A stretch of 64,000 nucleotides of DNA from an uncultured Dysgonomonas sp. (lineage in GTDB: Bacteria; Bacteroidota; Bacteroidia; Bacteroidales; Dysgonomonadaceae). The stretch is taken from positions 4,212,054 to 4,276,053 of the forward strand of contig NZ_LT599032.1 in the NCBI RefSeq assembly GCF_900079725.1, written 5' to 3'. Of the stretch, positions 22,122-33,949 are shown one piece after another (position 1 is the first letter of the stretch; each line of letters opens with the position of its first letter). The notes below the pieces were generated by a model. The model made no database searches. It was given only the letters and a program-made list of their open reading frames with translations, and was not told where the DNA came from. A program made the translations under genes and the position numbers.

Positions 22122-24683
22122 ATGAGTGAAATACCACAATATATTATCGGAAGGAAGATGATGCTCCTGTTATCTTTATTTCTTATCATTTGTGGTACTG
22201 TATGTGCCCAGTCACTCACGACTGTAAGAGGTACTGTAAGAGATGCCGTAACCAAGGAGAAGCTACCTTTTGTAACTGTCGTTTTCGACAAGACGACTAT
22301 CGGCACATTTTCGGACGAAGAAGGAGAATTCAGATTGAGCAACAGAGGGAATAATACATCGGTTACCGCTTCCCTTTTGGGCTATAAGTCAGAGACCATC
22401 ACTATCCCCGTTGGAAGAACCACCACAATAGAAATAAATCTTGAACCCGAGGACAAATTGTTAAAAGAAGTTATCGTTCGTCCGCAGAAAGAGAAATACT
22501 CCAAGAAGAATAATCCTGCAGTCGAACTGATAAAGAAAGTGATCGCTCATAAAGATGAGAATAATATAACAGACCTTAATTATTACCAGTATAAGGAATA
22601 TGAACGAATATTTTTTGCGTTGAATGAGTATCATCCGGATATGCCTTTATTGAAAAAATATAAGTTCCTGCCCAATTATGCGGATACGTCAATGATTGAC
22701 AATAAGATCATATTACCTTTCTCTGTAAGGGAAAGGATCTCTGATGTATTTTATAAAAAAGAAAATAATTCGACCAAACGTATTGTAAAAGGCTACCATA
22801 TCGAAGGTCTGGATAAGACATTCGATACAGAAGGGCTTGATGCTATAATAAAGGAAGTTTTTAAAGATATATCTATATATGATAATTCGATTAATTTGCT
22901 TCTGCAACCCTTTGTGAGCCCATTGAGTGAACATAGCGCCGTCAATTTTTACAGATGGTACCTTTCGGATACAGTGACAATTGATGAAGATCGGTATGTG
23001 AAGCTCGACTTTGCCCCTTTCAACTCCCGTGATATTGGCTTTACCGGTAATCTGTATATCTCTCTCGATAGTATGTATGCTGTAAAAAGAGCTGTGATAA
23101 GGACTCCTAAAAAAATGAATATAAACTTTGTTCAGGAGCTTATTATTCAGCATGACTTTAAGAAATCGGCAGATAATAAATGGATACCGATGGAAGAGCG
23201 TATGGCCATCGATGTGACGATGGTAGATCTTGTCAAATTTTATATAGATAAGACGCGGACTTATGTGGATTTTGTCGAAAACCAGCCTATGGATCCGGTT
23301 TTTGCACTTAGTGCCCCGGAAGTATTTGAAAAAGATTATTTGAAAAGAGATAAGAATTTCTGGGCAGATAATCGGCCGGCTGAACATAAAAAAGACTACC
23401 GCATGGATGAAATGCTGGAAGATGTAAATAAGGTATTTCTGTTCCGTCTTTTATTGAGGACAGGCGACGTTCTGTCCACCGGATATTTTCCTACCTCGAA
23501 AGATCCTGAAACAAATAAGTTGGAGATAGGGACTATTCCTACATTCTATAGTTTCAATAAAACGGAAGGTAACCGTTTTCGTATGACGCTGTCTACAACA
23601 AAGAATCTCCATCAGCATCTTTTCCTCTATGGCTATGCCGCTTACGGAACCCGGGACGAGAAATTTAAATATTATGGTGAGGCTACGTGGGCTTTCAATA
23701 AGATCGAGAAACATAAGGATGAGTATCCGAAGAATAACCTGATAGTTGCCTATAAGTATGATATAAATACACTAGGGCAACGTTATACGCAGGCCGAACG
23801 GGATAATATACTGATGTCTATACAGGCGTCCGGAAACTCTAAAATGACATATAACCGCCAGACTCAGATAGCCTGGGATAAAGAGTTTTATGGGGGATTC
23901 TCATTCAAACTGACCGGTCAGACTTTTGATGAGCGTCCAGCGGCCAATATCGTATTTGAAAAAATGGGCGAAAATGGTAATGTATATAGGGTGGACAGGG
24001 TAAAGACCACCGAAGCTATGCTGGCATTGCGGTATGCTCCGAACGAAAAGTTTTTTCAGCAGCGTAGAAAGAGACATTCCATCCCTTCTCCACGGCTTGT
24101 GACAAACCTGACACATACGATGGCTCTCGAAAATGTATTTGGAGGCCAATACCATTATAACAAAACATCACTGGCTATATCTAAGCAGTTTTGGGTTGCA
24201 CCGTATGGCAAAATTTATCTGTCGGCACAAGCTGAAAAAATATGGGGTGAAACTCCGTTCCCTTTTCTGATAACTCCTAGTGCTAACAATTCATATACTA
24301 TACAGCGGGGCAACTACTATTTAATAGAACCCCTCGAGTTTATGCACGATGCACAGGCTTCATGGGAAATATATTACCATATGGGGGGCTGGTTTCTCAA
24401 CAGAGTTCCTTTCCTTAAGGTATTGAAATGGAGGGAAGTATTTGGATTCCGTGGTTTTATAGGCTCGCTGAGTAATAAAAACAATCCGGAACATAATAAA
24501 AATCTGCTCATATTTCCTCAAGATACATATACTACCAATAGAGGTCCATACATGGAATATAACATAGGAATAGAGAATATCTTTAAGCTATTCCGTATCG
24601 ATTACGTACGTAGAATAAATTATCTCGACCATCCGAATGTGGATAAGGATGGCTTCAGAGTGTCGTTTGAACTGAACTTTTAA
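22122..24683 (+). CDS. DUF5686 outer-membrane protein with carboxypeptidase-like regulatory domain
   Basis: An 853-residue secreted protein. A signal peptide ends near CAQS (about residue 30). Residues about 33-110 form a carboxypeptidase-regulatory-like domain (VRGTVRDAVTKEKLPFVTVV, then TIGTFSDEEGEF and LLGYKSETI). The rest is a DUF5686 region, including a C-terminal beta-rich part that probably inserts in the outer membrane and ends in aromatic FELNF. The family resembles TonB-independent barrel proteins of unknown role in Bacteroidetes. A second ATG at 22158, preceded by GGAAGGAAG, gives an equally good signal peptide. Confidence 0.85.
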   Translation: MSEIPQYIIGRKMMLLLSLFLIICGTVCAQSLTTVRGTVRDAVTKEKLPFVTVVFDKTTIGTFSDEEGEFRLSNRGNNTSVTASLLGYKSETITIPVGRTTTIEINLEPEDKLLKEVIVRPQKEKYSKKNNPAVELIKKVIAHKDENNITDLNYYQYKEYERIFFALNEYHPDMPLLKKYKFLPNYADTSMIDNKIILPFSVRERISDVFYKKENNSTKRIVKGYHIEGLDKTFDTEGLDAIIKEVFKDISIYDNSINLLLQPFVSPLSEHSAVNFYRWYLSDTVTIDEDRYVKLDFAPFNSRDIGFTGNLYISLDSMYAVKRAVIRTPKKMNINFVQELIIQHDFKKSADNKWIPMEERMAIDVTMVDLVKFYIDKTRTYVDFVENQPMDPVFALSAPEVFEKDYLKRDKNFWADNRPAEHKKDYRMDEMLEDVNKVFLFRLLLRTGDVLSTGYFPTSKDPETNKLEIGTIPTFYSFNKTEGNRFRMTLSTTKNLHQHLFLYGYAAYGTRDEKFKYYGEATWAFNKIEKHKDEYPKNNLIVAYKYDINTLGQRYTQAERDNILMSIQASGNSKMTYNRQTQIAWDKEFYGGFSFKLTGQTFDERPAANIVFEKMGENGNVYRVDRVKTTEAMLALRYAPNEKFFQQRRKRHSIPSPRLVTNLTHTMALENVFGGQYHYNKTSLAISKQFWVAPYGKIYLSAQAEKIWGETPFPFLITPSANNSYTIQRGNYYLIEPLEFMHDAQASWEIYYHMGGWFLNRVPFLKVLKWREVFGFRGFIGSLSNKNNPEHNKNLLIFPQDTYTTNRGPYMEYNIGIENIFKLFRIDYVRRINYLDHPNVDKDGFRVSFELNF

Positions 24684-24695
24684 TAATCCCGGTTT

Positions 24696-25646
24696 TCAGA
24701 AAAAGGTATCCGCTATTCGCATGAGTACTTCCTGTGGATCTAATGGATGTTTTTTTTGTGGATTTGCAGGTACCAGTACTTTCAATCCTTGTGGTATTAT
24801 TTTTACATGTATCTCTTTTCCCATTTCTACAGGGTCACCGTCTATGTGCATCATGCCCTCTTGTTCTCTCTTTATAGTGACTTCATTGGTGATTAGCTCA
24901 ATCATTTTATTATTCTCATCTATCTTCTTTGTGAAGAGTTGAAGGGATGTTTGAGGGACATCTAATATAGAGAGGGGTTTTAGTATTGCAATATTCATCA
25001 TACCATCCTGGATGTCGGCATGAGGTGCAATATGCGCATTGTATCCATATTGCGATGCATTAGCACAAGTTACAACAAACGCCTTATCTTTTATTGTGCC
25101 TTCCGGACATATTATTTCATATGTTTCAGGCTTTTGCTTGATAAAGGTTTCCAGCATATTTTTAATATACATAAATGAACCTCTGCTTTTTTTGCCCGAC
25201 GACATAGCTGCTACTTCCGCATCAAATCCTACACCGCAGGTACAGAAGAATATACGGTCATTAACCATCCCGTAATCAATAGATATTATATTTTCGTCCA
25301 GAATAACGCCCATCGCTTTCTTTGCATCAGTAGAAATATTCAGGTCACGTGCCAAACCATTTCCCGAACCCAGTGGGATAATCCCTAATGCAGTCTGGGA
25401 GTTGACCAATGTGCGGGCAACTTCGTTTACAGTGCCATCGCCACCTACTGCAATCACGTAGTCTACCTTATCTTTGATAGCTTGCTTGGCTATTTCAGAT
25501 CCATGTCCGGCATAACCAGTAATAAATATATGGACATCAAACCTGTGTGCATCAAATGTTTCCGCGATTTTGTGTGGAAGGTTTTGCTTCGATGACGTTC
25601 CCGATTTCGGGTTGATTATAGCATATATTTTTTTCTTTGCACTCAT
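24696..25646 (-). CDS. diacylglycerol/lipid kinase, YegS/BmrU type
   Basis: A 316-residue member of the DAGK catalytic family. Nucleotide-binding motifs are INPKSGTSS near the N-terminus, VGGDGTVNEVA (67-77) and PLGSGNGLARDL. The family phosphorylates diacylglycerol, phosphatidylglycerol or sphingosine-type lipids; the exact substrate is not readable. Sphingolipid metabolism occurs in Bacteroidales, so a sphingoid substrate is possible but unproven. The stop lies only 12 nt from the convergent DUF5686 stop. Confidence 0.9.
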   Translation of the reverse strand: MSAKKKIYAIINPKSGTSSKQNLPHKIAETFDAHRFDVHIFITGYAGHGSEIAKQAIKDKVDYVIAVGGDGTVNEVARTLVNSQTALGIIPLGSGNGLARDLNISTDAKKAMGVILDENIISIDYGMVNDRIFFCTCGVGFDAEVAAMSSGKKSRGSFMYIKNMLETFIKQKPETYEIICPEGTIKDKAFVVTCANASQYGYNAHIAPHADIQDGMMNIAILKPLSILDVPQTSLQLFTKKIDENNKMIELITNEVTIKREQEGMMHIDGDPVEMGKEIHVKIIPQGLKVLVPANPQKKHPLDPQEVLMRIADTFF

Positions 25647-25674
25647 TTCATCAGCACATAAAAGTTTTGTACTA

Positions 25675-25706
25675 CAAAAATAACATATTAAGAGTCATAG
25701 ACCAAA
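25675..25706 (-). promoter_or_regulatory. promoter of the lipid kinase gene
   Basis: On the minus strand, TTTG (complement of 25703-25706) and TATTTTTG (complement of 25675-25682) are separated by 20 nt and lie about 30 nt upstream of the ATG. Confidence 0.6.
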
Positions 25707-25895
25707 TAATAGGTTCGATTTAGAAAAGATAGCCTGCGTGTGAGTTGTTTTACTTTATTTAGTATCATACATATATGAATTCTAAGAAATCTTCCGTTTA
25801 ATAATTGAGAGGTTGTATTCCTAATGATAGTTTAAAACAAATAAAGAAGAAGCATTGTTATACTTATAATAGGTTTAAATAATAATATAAGATTT

Positions 25896-26768
25896 ATGAG
25901 ACATTTTATTTGGACGTTGTTGATACTGACAGCGAGTATTTTTTTTACAAGTTGTGTGAGTAAAGGTAAGTTCAGGAACCTGGAAGCAGATTATAATCTG
26001 TTGAAAAACGATTATCAGGAAGGTCAGCTACAATTGAGGGAGAGTAAAACTCGTGTAGCGAGCCTTGAAGATAGATTGAGAGAAGCTCAGCAAAACAATG
26101 CAGATCTGCGTGCTGCTTATGCTGAACTTCAAAGTTCATTGAACAAGAGTCTGGCACAAAGTTCCCAAGGTAATGTGAATATTGCTAAACTCTTGGATGA
26201 GATTAATGCATCGAACCGTTTTATCCAACATCTGGTGGAAGCCAAAAACAAGTCGGATTCTTTGAACCTGGTGATGGTTAATAATCTTACCCGTTCGCTT
26301 TCCCGTAGCGAAATGCAGGATTTGGATATTAAAGTGCTGAAAGGCGTTGTATACATTTCTTTGGCTGACAATATGCTGTATCGTTCGGGAAGCTATGAGA
26401 TAAGCGATAAGGCAGGGGAGATACTAAGTAAGATTTCAAAAATTATTTTAGATTATAAAGATTACGATGTATTGGTGGAAGGAAATACCGATACAGATCC
26501 TATTTCCCGTCCTAATATCCGTAACAACTGGGACTTGAGTACCCTACGTGCTTCTTCGGTAGTTCAGGCGTTGCAAAACAATTATGGAGTAGATCCTAAA
26601 CGCATGACAGCCGGAGGACGTGGAGAGTATAACCCTGTTGCAAGTAATAGCACTGTAGAAGGAAAAGCGCTTAATCGCAGGACACAGATAATCATTACTC
26701 CTAAGCTGGATCAGTTTATGGAATTGATTGATCAGGCTCCGGAAAGCTCTCTGGATGCAGAATATTGA
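25896..26768 (+). CDS. OmpA family lipoprotein with coiled coil
   Basis: A 290-residue envelope protein. The signal peptide ends in a lipobox, FFTSC, so Cys20 is probably lipidated. Residues about 25-95 are a predicted coiled coil rich in E, L, R and Q. Residues about 150-275 form an OmpA-like peptidoglycan-binding domain (YEISDKAGEILSKI, VLVEGNTDTDP, NWDLSTLRASSVVQAL, GGRGEYNPVASN, NRRTQIIITP). It should tie the outer membrane to peptidoglycan. No clear consensus promoter was found upstream. Confidence 0.9.
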   Translation: MRHFIWTLLILTASIFFTSCVSKGKFRNLEADYNLLKNDYQEGQLQLRESKTRVASLEDRLREAQQNNADLRAAYAELQSSLNKSLAQSSQGNVNIAKLLDEINASNRFIQHLVEAKNKSDSLNLVMVNNLTRSLSRSEMQDLDIKVLKGVVYISLADNMLYRSGSYEISDKAGEILSKISKIILDYKDYDVLVEGNTDTDPISRPNIRNNWDLSTLRASSVVQALQNNYGVDPKRMTAGGRGEYNPVASNSTVEGKALNRRTQIIITPKLDQFMELIDQAPESSLDAEY

Positions 26769-26794
26769 TTTTTTGTAAATGTTTTTTATAAGAC

Positions 26795-26836
26795 AGAGGT
26801 TGTTCCTTATTTTTGAGAAACAACCTTTGTTTCTTT
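26795..26836 (+). terminator. terminator after the OmpA lipoprotein gene
   Basis: AGAGGTTGTT (26795-26804) pairs with AACAACCTTT (26819-26828), with one G-U pair, followed by GTTTCTTTTTT. It ends transcription about 30 nt past the stop. Confidence 0.7.
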
Positions 26837-26953
26837 TTTAATGCCTGCCTTGTTTTTCTATTATGTAACGTCTTCTGTTAAGCCAAATTTGAGGCTAATA
26901 AAAAAACTTTTTCTTAAACAGGCTCTTTCAGATTAATGACACAATTAATTCAA

Positions 26954-26961
26954 TATCTTTG
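26954..26961 (+). promoter_or_regulatory. -7 box for the cysteine desulfidase-like gene
   Basis: TATCTTTG matches TAnnTTTG and lies 30 nt before the ATG at 26992. Confidence 0.6.
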
Positions 26962-26991
26962 TGTATATAATACTAAATATAGTAATAGGCT

Positions 26992-28275
26992 ATGATTGAC
27001 TCGTTGGAAAAAGAGCAAATTGTAAGTTTAATCAAAAAAGAAGTTGTACCGGCTATAGGTTGTACCGAACCTATTGCAGTATCATTGTGTGTGGCAAAGG
27101 CTACCGAAGTGCTAGGGACACAACCTGAGAAAATCAAAGTATATCTGAGTGCCAATGTTTTGAAGAATGCAATGGGGGTCGGTATACCGGGAACGCGTAT
27201 GGTTGGCTTGCCTATTGCTGTCGCTTTGGGTGCTCTTATCGGAAAGAGTGAATATGGCTTACAGGTATTGAAGGATCTTACTCCGGGAGATGTTGAACTC
27301 GGGAAACAATATATATCGGAAAAACGTATAGAGATAGCGCTGAAAGAAGGTGTCGCAGACAACTTATATATAGAAGCGCATTGTATCGCAGGGGCAGATG
27401 AGGCGCAATCTGTCATCCGTGGAACGCATACAAACTTTTCATATATAGCCAAAAACGGGGATATACTTTGCGATGAGGCTTGTTGTGAGAATGGGGATGT
27501 GTGTAAAGATGAAGTAACATTGACTTTTGCTAAGGTATATGAATTCGCCACTACCGTTCCTGTTGATGATATACGGTTTATCCTTCAGGCTGCAGAACTG
27601 AATAGGGAAGCTTCAAAATTATCGAATGAGGGTAATTACGGGCATAATGTGGCTAAAACAGTTACAGGTACTTTAGGAAAAAAGATATTCGGTGATTCCA
27701 TGCTTTCGCATATGATGTCATATACAGCTGCCGCCTGCGATGCCCGTATGGATGGGGCGATGATCCCCGTGATGAGTAATTCGGGTAGTGGCAATCAGGG
27801 TATTACGGCTACTTTGCCTGTTCTAACCTTTGCCGAGGATACCAATTGCTCTGAGGACGAGCTTGTCAGGGCATTGATACTTAGTCATCTGACAGTTGTG
27901 TATATAAAACAAAAACTTGGTCGCCTTTCAGCCTTGTGTGGTTGTGTGGCGGCAGCAACAGGTGCAAGTTGTGGTATTACCCATCTGATGGGAGGAGATT
28001 ATAGTCAGGTCACCTTTGCTGTGAAAAATATGGTGGGAAATATAACCGGTATGATTTGCGACGGCGCAAAGCCGAGTTGTGCTCTTAAAATATCGAGCGG
28101 TGTATCTACAGCTGTTCTTTCAGCCATCATGGCAATGGAGCACAAGGTAGTATCATCTTTAGAGGGTATTGTGGACGATGATGTTGATAAAACGATTGAA
28201 AATCTTACCAGTATCGGTGCTGTTGGTATGCAGGAAACAGATAAGTTGGTATTAAAGATAATGACGAGTAAATAG
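26992..28275 (+). CDS. L-cysteine desulfidase / L-serine dehydratase alpha-like (UPF0597)
   Basis: A 427-residue protein of the UPF0597 (YhaM/CdsA) family. Cysteines suited to a [4Fe-4S] cluster are conserved: Cys24 in AIGCTEP near the N-terminus and, in the C-terminal third, ALCGCVAAATGASCG and MICDGAKPSC. The archaeal family member breaks L-cysteine to sulfide, ammonia and pyruvate, and E. coli relatives are linked to cysteine detoxification. The NSGSGNQGITATLPV loop is diagnostic of the family. It is followed 14 nt later by a small lipoprotein gene and likely cotranscribed with it. Confidence 0.88.
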   Translation: MIDSLEKEQIVSLIKKEVVPAIGCTEPIAVSLCVAKATEVLGTQPEKIKVYLSANVLKNAMGVGIPGTRMVGLPIAVALGALIGKSEYGLQVLKDLTPGDVELGKQYISEKRIEIALKEGVADNLYIEAHCIAGADEAQSVIRGTHTNFSYIAKNGDILCDEACCENGDVCKDEVTLTFAKVYEFATTVPVDDIRFILQAAELNREASKLSNEGNYGHNVAKTVTGTLGKKIFGDSMLSHMMSYTAAACDARMDGAMIPVMSNSGSGNQGITATLPVLTFAEDTNCSEDELVRALILSHLTVVYIKQKLGRLSALCGCVAAATGASCGITHLMGGDYSQVTFAVKNMVGNITGMICDGAKPSCALKISSGVSTAVLSAIMAMEHKVVSSLEGIVDDDVDKTIENLTSIGAVGMQETDKLVLKIMTSK

Positions 28276-28289
28276 TTAAATTGATAACA

Positions 28290-28760
28290 ATGAAAATAAA
28301 AAATGCATTTAAGGTACTACCAGTTTGCGGGCTGGCTTTAGTAATAGGCTTTTCTGCCTGTAATTCTTCAAAGAAGAATGTGCAAGGGGAGGAGAATACG
28401 GCAGCAATTGCAGATACGATGAAACTGAATCTGGATTTTGCATCTGTAGATACAATGACAATTATCTATATAGATAATGATGAATTGAAAGTGCCAATAG
28501 GAGATACAGATAAAGTACGGGTAGGAGAGATGCTGTCCCGATTGGTAAACGACACAGCATGGAACAATAGCGGCATAATGGTAAAAATGGTTGCTCCCGA
28601 TTATATGATAACTATGCACTATAAGGGAAAAACGCAGGATGATAATAGCTGGGTATCTATATGGAAAGAGTTGGGGAAAGCTAAATTAGATAATAAATGG
28701 TACTTATTGCCAGATCCCAAAGATGAAGTTTTCATTTTACTAGATAGCTTGAAAGAATAA
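28290..28760 (+). CDS. small hypothetical lipoprotein
   Basis: A 156-residue protein. The signal peptide ends in a lipobox (GFSAC), so it should be a lipoprotein. The mature part contains DTMTIIYIDNDELKVPIGD, then a region with MLSRLVNDTAWNNSG and a C-terminal WYLLPDPKDEVFILLDSLKE. I do not recognise the family. The ATG at 28290 is used because it gives a clean basic N-terminus before the hydrophobic core. It lies downstream of the cysteine desulfidase-like gene and ends at a strong terminator. Confidence 0.75.
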   Translation: MKIKNAFKVLPVCGLALVIGFSACNSSKKNVQGEENTAAIADTMKLNLDFASVDTMTIIYIDNDELKVPIGDTDKVRVGEMLSRLVNDTAWNNSGIMVKMVAPDYMITMHYKGKTQDDNSWVSIWKELGKAKLDNKWYLLPDPKDEVFILLDSLKE

Positions 28761-28790
28761 AAAACGCTCCTGATTGGGAGCGTTTTTTCA
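28761..28790. terminator. bidirectional terminator
   Basis: AAAACGCTCC, a 5-nt loop and GGGAGCGTTTTTT form a perfect 10-bp stem immediately after the small lipoprotein stop. A-tract and T-tract on opposite sides let it serve both the plus-strand gene and the convergent susB gene. Confidence 0.88.
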
Positions 28791-28823
28791 ACCATTTGAT
28801 AACCAATTTAGAATCTTAACCTT

Positions 28824-31085
<2,262 letters not shown>

Positions 31086-31126
31086 TTAATAGCAGCCTAT
31101 AGAATTATTAAAGCAGGCTAAAAAGT

Positions 31127-31142
31127 TTGCAAACGTTTGCAA
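31127..31142. promoter_or_regulatory. LacI-type operator upstream of susB
   Basis: A perfect 16-bp palindrome, TTGCAAACGTTTGCAA, with the central CG typical of LacI/GalR family operators. It lies about 76 bp before the predicted susB transcription start and just after the terminator of the susC-D-E unit. A related site occurs upstream of susC. Confidence 0.8.
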
Positions 31143-31154
31143 GGATATAAAAAG

Positions 31155-31182
31155 AAAAAGTGGGGACATGTCCCCACTTTTT
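31155..31182. terminator. perfect 28-bp bidirectional terminator between susE-like gene and susB
   Basis: AAAAAGTGGGGACATGTCCCCACTTTTT is fully palindromic (positions 31155-31182). It ends the susC-susD-susE-like transcript 28 nt past the stop and separates it from susB. Confidence 0.9.
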
Positions 31183-31209
31183 CTAAAAGGTATCTATTAA
31201 ATATTTTAT

Positions 31210-32277
31210 TTATTGGATTGTTCCTGTTCCTGCATTAAAGTCGAGAGTGACTGTTTTGCCGGCCGCAACAGGAACTGCATCCTGATCTCCTCCTGTAGCA
31301 CGATAAACGATCTTTCCACTGAATATATTGAACTCATGTCTCCACCAATCGCTATTATAAGCATCTATAGCATTCGAAGATGCATACATCCTCAAATTGT
31401 TTGATGCTACTGTTACAATTGTAGCTTTGTTTCCGGTTATAGTGAAAGGATATTTACCTGTGTCCCATCCACCGAAAGCGTCCCCCATACCATATACTTT
31501 AGCCGGTTCAATGGCAATTGCTTTGTCCGGATAGTTTATGAATATTACATACAATCCGCTTGTAGCCACAACAGCATTTCCATCGCCATCATTGGAGAAG
31601 CCTGTGTTTGTATCCATCTTTCCGTAAGCAGTACCCCAAGTCTTGTCAGGAGACCATTTAAAGCCATTGCCGGCAGTAAGATATTTGATGCACCAGAATG
31701 CACCATCTTCTCCATCATTATTTTGTATAGGAATTAATGACACGACTCCATCCGAATCCCAGTTCCAATTTCCGAAATCAGCACCCACCATATATAGTTC
31801 TTTCGGAAATGCAACATAGCAAGTGAATGTAACGCTTTTTATGTCGGAATAGAAAACCGGGCCTGTTCCTACGGTGTTAAGGCCTGTTCGCAAACGTAAA
31901 TAGAGCGTTATTGGTTGAGATTCCTTTACAAATAATAATGCCGCGTCATTCAAAACTTTATATGTTATTTCTGCATTGTTTGAGTATGATGTTACTATAG
32001 CTTGAGCATTTTCAAAGGTTGAACTTGTCGCCGCTTCAACGGTATAAACCGGTGCAGCCTGTATATTATAATCGGTTATTGTCCACGACCATGTTCCTAT
32101 TTTTTCAGACATTTTAGTATCCTTGTCTATAACAAAATCCTGAAGTGTACTTTGTGTAAACACCGGTTTTTCAATGTTGCTTTCATCTCCCAGTTTTATA
32201 TGATCATCATCGTTGGAACAGGCAACAAAGATGAACAAAGCGATGAAGCAAGTCAGCAGTATATTTAACTTTTTCAT
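31210..32277 (-). CDS. SusE/SusF-like surface starch-binding lipoprotein
   Basis: A 355-residue lipoprotein. The lipobox is FVAC with Cys20, followed by SNDDDH, an acidic stretch of the kind that sends Bacteroidetes lipoproteins to the cell surface. The N-terminal part (about 30-150) resembles the SusE/SusF Ig-like domain. Two carbohydrate-binding-like units follow: YMVGADFGNWNWDSDG and YGMGDAFGGWDTGKYPF, each with a paired aromatic pattern. It would hold starch at the cell surface next to SusC/SusD. It has two such units, fewer than the three of SusF, so 'SusE-like' is preferred. Confidence 0.82.
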   Translation of the reverse strand: MKKLNILLTCFIALFIFVACSNDDDHIKLGDESNIEKPVFTQSTLQDFVIDKDTKMSEKIGTWSWTITDYNIQAAPVYTVEAATSSTFENAQAIVTSYSNNAEITYKVLNDAALLFVKESQPITLYLRLRTGLNTVGTGPVFYSDIKSVTFTCYVAFPKELYMVGADFGNWNWDSDGVVSLIPIQNNDGEDGAFWCIKYLTAGNGFKWSPDKTWGTAYGKMDTNTGFSNDGDGNAVVATSGLYVIFINYPDKAIAIEPAKVYGMGDAFGGWDTGKYPFTITGNKATIVTVASNNLRMYASSNAIDAYNSDWWRHEFNIFSGKIVYRATGGDQDAVPVAAGKTVTLDFNAGTGTIQ

Positions 32278-32305
32278 ATTCTGATGTGTTTTTTTTTAGA
32301 GATGG

Positions 32306-33931
32306 TTAATTATAGCCTTCATTCTGAGTCAGATTAGGGTTCGCTCCCATATCATCAGCCGGAATAGGGTATATATTGAATTTCTTATCTACAGATGTTC
32401 CTCCATATGTTCCACCTTTCCATTGCCATGTGTAAGATCCTGTGGTGAGTTTATCGAAACGTACAAGGTCTGTCCGGCGTTGGGCCTCATAGAATAATTC
32501 ACGCCCTCTTTCATCCAGAATAAAGTCTAAAGTGAGATTGGCCTGGTTTATTTCCGCGCTTGCATCATTGCCGTAGGCACGTTTGCGAAGATCGTTTATA
32601 TATGTGAGGGCTGTAGCTTCTGATCCTCCGGTTCCTCCACGGAGAACTGCTTCTGCATAATTCAGGTATATTTCACCTAAACGGAATAAAGGGAAATCTG
32701 TATATGCAATATTGCTTGCCGGCAAAGATCCGTCTTTGTTAACATTGGAAAACTTTACTACAGGTATACCGTTCTTATAATTAGAAGGGTCTACAATATT
32801 TATGTTATCAGCCAAAGCAGGATATAGCATAGTATAACGGATATCTTTGCTATTGTTACTTTGTTTGGTAAATGTTTCTTGTAATGAAATTCGGGCGCGG
32901 TTGCCTTGCCATGCACCTTGTGCGTTAATATCGGCTTGCATAGCTGAAGGTACTGTACTACAAAGAAGGAATGTCATTCCGCCCCATGTCTGAGTGTCTG
33001 CACCCTCATAGCGTATCGGGAAAATCATTTCTCTGGATCTACCATTGTCAGCCTTGAATATGTCAGCATATTTTGGTTCCAGTTCATATCCGACACTTAA
33101 TACTTGTTTGCTGTATGTCAAACTTTCAGTGTATTTTTTCTCCCCGATATATGCTTCGGCATTCAGATATAAGCGTGAAAGAAGAGACCATGCGGCGGCT
33201 TTGGTCACGCGTCCATAATTTTTGCTGTTGTATCCAACAAAAGGATCTAATAAGCCGTTTTGGCATTCAGTAAGCTCTTTTTCGATATACGCGAATAAAT
33301 CTTTGGCCATTATCTGAGGTGCGGATTCTTTTCCTACAACACTTTCTTCTGTAACGTATGGTACATTACGGAACATATCCAACAAATAATAATAAGCCAA
33401 TGCTCTCATGAAACGTGCATCTTCACGTAGAACGCGTATCTCTGATTTTACACTTTCATCCACACCTCTTGAAGATAGTTTATCTTCTGATGTTTCACGA
33501 AGGTATTCATTTGATAAATTTATCTGATAGTATAGCCTGTAATACATACCTTTAACGAAAACATTGGTAGAATTCCATGCTAGAGTATTAAAATCGTTTA
33601 TACCGATGTCTCCCCAGCAGCAGTGAGCTTCATCGGTGGGCAGTTCCTGCAAGTTCCATAATCCGCGAAGGAATGAGGCCTGGCTACCCCCGTCTACTCC
33701 GGCTACATCCGATTCATCATCTCCCCCTTTATTTCCCGAAATAGCCAAACCTGCATATATCTTGGCTAATCCGGATTTATAGGCCCCTATTTCTTTCCCA
33801 TACACAGTTTCGCCAACCACTTCGTTGGGATCGATAGGCAGTGTGTTCAAATCGTCTGTGCATGATGTTATAGCCAATGTGCTTAAGGCAACAGCCATAA
33901 CAGTCATAAATTTATATTTCAGTGATTTCAT
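32306..33931 (-). CDS. susD: SusD/RagB family nutrient-binding lipoprotein
   Basis: A 541-residue outer-membrane lipoprotein. The lipobox is ITSC at about residue 24. The tetratricopeptide-like helical core is seen in ALAYYYLLDMFRNVPYVTEE and AAAWSLLSRLYLNAEAYIG, and the C-terminal signature in LGEIYLNYAEAVLRGG and LDERGRELFYEAQRRTDLVRF. It binds the glycan and sits as a lid on the SusC channel. Spacing to susC is 18 nt and to the susE-like gene 28 nt, so all three are one unit. The susB neighbour points to starch. Confidence 0.93.
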   Translation of the reverse strand: MKSLKYKFMTVMAVALSTLAITSCTDDLNTLPIDPNEVVGETVYGKEIGAYKSGLAKIYAGLAISGNKGGDDESDVAGVDGGSQASFLRGLWNLQELPTDEAHCCWGDIGINDFNTLAWNSTNVFVKGMYYRLYYQINLSNEYLRETSEDKLSSRGVDESVKSEIRVLREDARFMRALAYYYLLDMFRNVPYVTEESVVGKESAPQIMAKDLFAYIEKELTECQNGLLDPFVGYNSKNYGRVTKAAAWSLLSRLYLNAEAYIGEKKYTESLTYSKQVLSVGYELEPKYADIFKADNGRSREMIFPIRYEGADTQTWGGMTFLLCSTVPSAMQADINAQGAWQGNRARISLQETFTKQSNNSKDIRYTMLYPALADNINIVDPSNYKNGIPVVKFSNVNKDGSLPASNIAYTDFPLFRLGEIYLNYAEAVLRGGTGGSEATALTYINDLRKRAYGNDASAEINQANLTLDFILDERGRELFYEAQRRTDLVRFDKLTTGSYTWQWKGGTYGGTSVDKKFNIYPIPADDMGANPNLTQNEGYN

Positions 33932-33949
33932 GTTTTAATCTGTTTAATG

